Assembly: GCA_021793055.1 (NCBI GenBank)
Contig: JAJYTL010000096.1
Span: 1-9,893, forward strand
DNA from: Pseudomonadota bacterium
GTDB lineage: Bacteria; Pseudomonadota; Alphaproteobacteria; Ferrovibrionales; Ferrovibrionaceae
Direction of reading: 5' to 3'
Length of the DNA stretch: 9,893 nt
The position numbers were made by a program, and so were the translations under genes. Below, piece after piece: positions 7,219-9,893 of this stretch. Under the pieces are notes generated by a model, which was given only the letters and a program-made list of their open reading frames with translations, ran no database searches and was not told the DNA's origin. The first letter of the stretch is position 1. Every line of letters starts with the position of its first letter.

Positions 7219-7357
7219 GATTACCCTTTTGGTTCGTTATCGTTCCACCGGAACCGACGGATACTGGTAATCGGACGCTAATGAACGAAAGCACGGCAAA
7301 CTTAGAGGCACACGGTTAATTTTATCTCAATCGAACCCCGGACCGTTCAGCATCACG

Positions 7358-7380
7358 GGTGGGCGAAGACCACTCCCACC
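7358..7380 (-). other. Weak hairpin after the second chemoreceptor gene
   Basis: GGTGGG (7358-7363) pairs with CCCACC (7375-7380) around an 11-nt loop, about 20 bp after the stop codon of the minus-strand receptor ending at 7399. It has no T-tract on the minus-strand side. It could weakly separate the two receptor genes, but transcription may read through. Confidence 0.25.
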
Positions 7381-7398
7381 AACGCTTCGCGCGGCAAG

Positions 7399-8652
7399 CT
7401 AGACCGCCCTGACTCGGGCGATGAACTCATCGACCTCGGCGCGCAGCACTTCCGTCTGGGTCGAGAGCTGACCGGAAACGCCGCTCATCTGCGACGCGAC
7501 CGCGCTCACCTCGCCGGCGCCCTTGCTGACCAGGCCGATGCTGTTGGAGACGCCGCGGGCCCCGGTCGCGGCGTGATGGATGTTCCGGCTGATGTCCTTG
7601 GTCGCGGCGCCCTGCTCCTCCATCGCCGCAGCCGTGGAAAGCGCCACTTCGTTCACCTTTTCGATGCTTTGGCCGATGCCCTGAATGGCCTCCACCGCCT
7701 GCCCCGTCGCCGCCTGCACGGCCTGGATCTGCTGCGCGATCTCCTCGGTCGCCTTGGCGGTTTGGCTGGCCAGCACCTTGACCTCGGACGCGACCACGGC
7801 GAAGCCCTTGCCGGCCTCGCCGGCGCGCGCCGCCTCGATCGTCGCGTTCAAGGCCAGAAGATTGGTCTGGCTCGCGATATCGTTGATCATCTTGACCACG
7901 TCGCCGATTTTCTCCGCCGCCGCCGCGAGTCCGTCGACCAGCGTGCCGGTCGCGCGCGCCTGGGTCATGGCGTCGTTCGCGAGACGCGACGATTCGCCGA
8001 CCTGGCGGCCGATCTCCTGGATCGATGCCGCCAACTCCTCCGCCGCCGAGGCCACCGCCTGCACGTCGGCCGACATCTCTTCCAGGGCCGTCGCGACGGT
8101 GGCGGTTTGCTGATCCGTGTCTTGTGCCGTCGAGAGCATCGAGGCCGAGGAGCCCTTCATGTCCGCCGCCGAGTTGGACACGGTCTCGACCACCGCCCGC
8201 ACGGTCGATTCCAGGCTATCGGCGAGCGCGCCCATCTCCGCCTTGCGCCGCGCCTCCGATTCCGCCTGCTGCGCCTGCTGCGCCGCTTCGACGCCTTGCT
8301 CGGCCCAACTCGCAATATCCCGCCGCGCGACATTGACGATCTCGGCCCCGCGCAACAGATCGCCGGGCATGCCACGGGTGAGAAAGGCGCGATAAAACTT
8401 TCCCCTACTCGCGTACTGCAGTGCGGCGTTGGTCTCGCGAATAAAGGCCTCGGCAAGATCGAAAACGCGGTTCAGCGCCACCAGCGGCCGGGCCATGTCG
8501 CCATGGCTTTCCGTGTCCGCGGCGCGGGCCGAAAAATCGCCCGCGGCGGCGCGCTCGCAAACCTCGTCAATCGCGGCGAAAACCGCCTCGTGCCGTGCCA
8601 CCCTCGCCTCGAGTTCCGCGACCTTCTGCTTCAGAGCCGACGATGAAAACAT
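7399..8652 (-). CDS. Soluble methyl-accepting chemotaxis protein with HAMP-like N-terminus, probable partner of the adjacent PAS protein
   Basis: 417-residue receptor without membrane segments. Residues 1-25 (KQKVAELEARVARHEAVF) are coiled-coil-like; about 25-120 contain two HAMP-like repeats (IDEVCERAAAGDFSAR and LQYASRGKFYRAFLTRG); about 125-417 are the signalling coiled coil with the CheA/CheW-contact tip near residue 261 (IASQTNLLALNATIEAARAGEAGKGFAVVA, spread over 250-300). Both descending and ascending helices are rich in Ala/Glu/Gln, as in adaptation regions, and there is no C-terminal CheR-binding pentapeptide. The ATG at 8652 is chosen over the in-frame ATG at 8661: AAGGA (8661-8665) lies 8 bases before the former but abuts or overlaps the latter. 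It follows the PAS gene by about 72 bp on the same strand, so co-transcription is likely. I infer that the HAMP-like region receives the signal from the PAS protein, replacing the PAS-HAMP connection of one-piece Aer. Confidence 0.88.
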   Translation of the reverse strand: MFSSSALKQKVAELEARVARHEAVFAAIDEVCERAAAGDFSARAADTESHGDMARPLVALNRVFDLAEAFIRETNAALQYASRGKFYRAFLTRGMPGDLLRGAEIVNVARRDIASWAEQGVEAAQQAQQAESEARRKAEMGALADSLESTVRAVVETVSNSAADMKGSSASMLSTAQDTDQQTATVATALEEMSADVQAVASAAEELAASIQEIGRQVGESSRLANDAMTQARATGTLVDGLAAAAEKIGDVVKMINDIASQTNLLALNATIEAARAGEAGKGFAVVASEVKVLASQTAKATEEIAQQIQAVQAATGQAVEAIQGIGQSIEKVNEVALSTAAAMEEQGAATKDISRNIHHAATGARGVSNSIGLVSKGAGEVSAVASQMSGVSGQLSTQTEVLRAEVDEFIARVRAV

Positions 8653-8724
8653 GAATCGCATCCTTAAATATATGATCGGACGGTGATATATGACGGCACG
8701 GGCGCGGCGACGCCCGCTCGGCGT

Positions 8725-9261
8725 TCAGGCCGCCTGGATCAAGGAAAAAATGTATTCGTCGTAGGCCATGCTCTGTTGGCTCAAGACGTTAGCCAGTGTC
8801 TTTGCGGCGGCCAACATGCCTTCTTTGCGGTTTTCGTAGCGCTCCTCCTCGGCGAGAAGCTGGCGATAGACCGGCTCAATACGGGCGATGGCGGAACGCT
8901 CGGGGCACCGCCGGTTGGAGTGATAGCCGACGATTTTTCCCGCGCGGTCGAAGCTCGGCGTGACGTGCGCGAGCACCCAATAATAGGCTCCGTCGCTCGC
9001 CAAGTTCTTGACGTAGGCGAAGATTTCCTCGCCGCGCTGGATCGTGTCCCAAAGCAGCTTGAAAACGCAACGCGGCATGTCGGGGTGACGGATGACACTG
9101 TGCGGCTTGCCGATCAGGTCGCTTTCCTTATAAAGCGCGACGCGGCAGAACACATCGTTGGCATAGGTAATATGTCCGATCGTATCGGTCTTGCTGACGA
9201 TCAGCTCGTGCTCCCCAAACGTGCGTTCTTCCATGGTGGGTTGAACGGCGTATTTGGTCAT
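8725..9261 (-). CDS. Stand-alone Aer-type PAS domain protein, putative FAD redox/oxygen sensor
   Basis: 178-residue soluble protein made of one Aer-like PAS domain (about 15-118) and a helical tail (about 125-178). It matches the E. coli Aer PAS domain in order and spacing: ITYANDVF (Asn35), GKPHSVIRHPDMP (His54, Arg58, His59, Asp61), WDTIQRGE, VKNLASDGAYYWV (Trp95) and GKIVGYHSNRR. The Arg-His-x-Asp trio corresponds to Aer Arg57, His58 and Asp60, which are needed for FAD binding, so a flavin redox sensor is likely. There is no HAMP, signalling coiled coil or membrane segment in the same chain; these functions appear in the receptor encoded just downstream. The ATG at 9261 has GGGGAA about 8-10 bases upstream. 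The C-terminal tail could dock on that receptor. A plain PAS signalling adaptor is the alternative, but the Aer-type motif makes that less likely. Confidence 0.85.
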   Translation of the reverse strand: MTKYAVQPTMEERTFGEHELIVSKTDTIGHITYANDVFCRVALYKESDLIGKPHSVIRHPDMPRCVFKLLWDTIQRGEEIFAYVKNLASDGAYYWVLAHVTPSFDRAGKIVGYHSNRRCPERSAIARIEPVYRQLLAEEERYENRKEGMLAAAKTLANVLSQQSMAYDEYIFSLIQAA

Positions 9262-9463
9262 CGGTTCTGTTCCCCATGTTGCACGCGAAGGCTCGCGCTC
9301 CGCCCCTCCCGGCCGATCTCGCCGCCGGTCGGAATTCTGTATAGATAATGACTCTTTATTTTGCCTTAACCGCCGAATACTGCCGATCTCTTGGCATCTA
9401 ATGCTTCGTAGACCTATTTAAAACAAGCGTAGGCCGGACCCCGAGGCGGGCGGTGGACCGTCC
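9262..9463. other. Intergenic region upstream of the PAS/chemoreceptor genes
   Basis: About 200 bp between the unidentified membrane protein stop and the PAS start. It has an AT-rich core (about 9335-9370) that would suit a minus-strand promoter driving the PAS and receptor genes. I could not fix a convincing sigma-70, sigma-28 or sigma-54 element. No strong terminator hairpin was seen after the upstream gene. Confidence 0.35.
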
Positions 9464-9892
9464 TCACGCCGGCGACGAGGGGCCGCGCCGGCGCAGCCCG
9501 ATGATCGCTAGGTTCCAGCCGATCGAGACGGCCAACGCCACCGCCAGCGCCGCTGCCATACCTGCCGGGACCGCGGCGCGGCTCAACACCAGAAGGGCGA
9601 CGCCGTAACCGCCGAGGCCCGGAATCGCGTTGGCGGTGAGGGTCGCGGTCGCCGGCCCGCCGACGCGGGCGTGAAAGATCAGCACCAGGGTGGTGAGCAC
9701 GATGGGATAGAGGGCGAGGATGCCGGTGACCGTCGGCCCGACGCGCGTACTCACGGCGACCACCGTCGCGACCAGCGTCGCCACCATCGCGGCGCGGAAC
9801 GGCATGTCGTACCAGCGGCGCACCGTCACCGGCATCGCTCGGCCGCAGAAGTGGCGGCCGAAGGGCGGACAAATCGCCCGCACGGCGACGTT
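9464..9892 (-). CDS. C-terminal part of an unidentified multi-pass membrane protein (5' end outside window)
   Basis: The minus-strand frame is open to the window edge, so the GTG at 9883 is probably not the true start. About 142 codons are visible, ending in TGA at 9464-9466. After a short hydrophilic part with a WYDMPFRAAM segment there are about four hydrophobic helices, rich in Ala, Val, Leu and Thr, including RVGPTVTGILALYPIVLTTL, RVGGPATATLTANAIPGLGG and a final Ala/Val-rich helix. The Gly/Pro-bearing repeat-like RVGP and RVGGP stretches hint at internally duplicated membrane units. The chain ends with RRRGPSSPA. I do not recognise the family. Co-directional with the PAS/receptor genes, but no functional link is evident. 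Confidence 0.65.
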   Translation of the reverse strand, partial: NVAVRAICPPFGRHFCGRAMPVTVRRWYDMPFRAAMVATLVATVVAVSTRVGPTVTGILALYPIVLTTLVLIFHARVGGPATATLTANAIPGLGGYGVALLVLSRAAVPAGMAAALAVALAVSIGWNLAIIGLRRRGPSSPA

Positions 9893-9893
9893 G

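Noticed and set aside
6382..7281. 299-codon plus-strand open frame opposite the C-terminal-sensor chemoreceptor
   Set aside because: The translation lacks any known family pattern, while the minus strand encodes an unmistakable receptor signalling tip.
7573..8646. 357-codon plus-strand open frame opposite the HAMP-like chemoreceptor
   Set aside because: Leu/Arg/His-rich shadow; the minus-strand frame has the QTNLLALN receptor signature.
9335..9400. Possible flagellar sigma-28 promoter (TAAAG-like element on the minus strand)
   Set aside because: No GCCGATAA-like -10 occurs at the required spacing.

Overview
The window is GC-rich bacterial chromosome with dense coding and alphaproteobacterial character. 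The NAD-type formate dehydrogenase, OFA-family carrier and soluble chemoreceptors would fit a metabolically versatile, motile alphaproteobacterium such as a member of the Rhodospirillales or Rhizobiales. That placement is inferred from protein style; no rRNA or tRNA marker is present.

Left half (1-5759, + strand) is a C1/carboxylate block. It opens inside fdsA, the molybdenum catalytic subunit of a soluble NAD-dependent formate dehydrogenase. fdsD, the small delta subunit, follows after a 69-bp gap that holds a hairpin. A 453-bp non-coding stretch with several inverted repeats leads to a six-helix membrane protein resembling the GPR1/FUN34/YaaH (SatP) acetate-transporter family. A strong hairpin (3653-3689) ends that unit. 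A 365-bp leader with an AT-rich inverted repeat then precedes an OFA-family (oxalate/formate antiporter-like) MFS carrier, closed by a textbook intrinsic terminator at 5727-5759. The likely theme is uptake or exchange of formate and other small carboxylates coupled to formate oxidation to CO2 with NADH formation.

Right half (5800-9892, - strand) is a sensory block. In transcription order it holds the 3' end of an unidentified multi-helix membrane protein (9464-9892), a stand-alone Aer-type PAS protein with the FAD-pocket motif (8725-9261), a membrane-free chemoreceptor with HAMP-like N-terminal repeats (7399-8652), and a second membrane-free chemoreceptor with a C-terminal sensor domain (5800-7218). 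The PAS gene plus the adjacent receptor look like an aerotaxis receptor split over two polypeptides, comparable to the Campylobacter CetB/CetA pair but with no transmembrane segment in the receptor. This is the most interesting feature of the window.

The two halves are convergent and meet at the 5727-5759 terminator. No mobile element, CRISPR array, tRNA or rRNA was seen.
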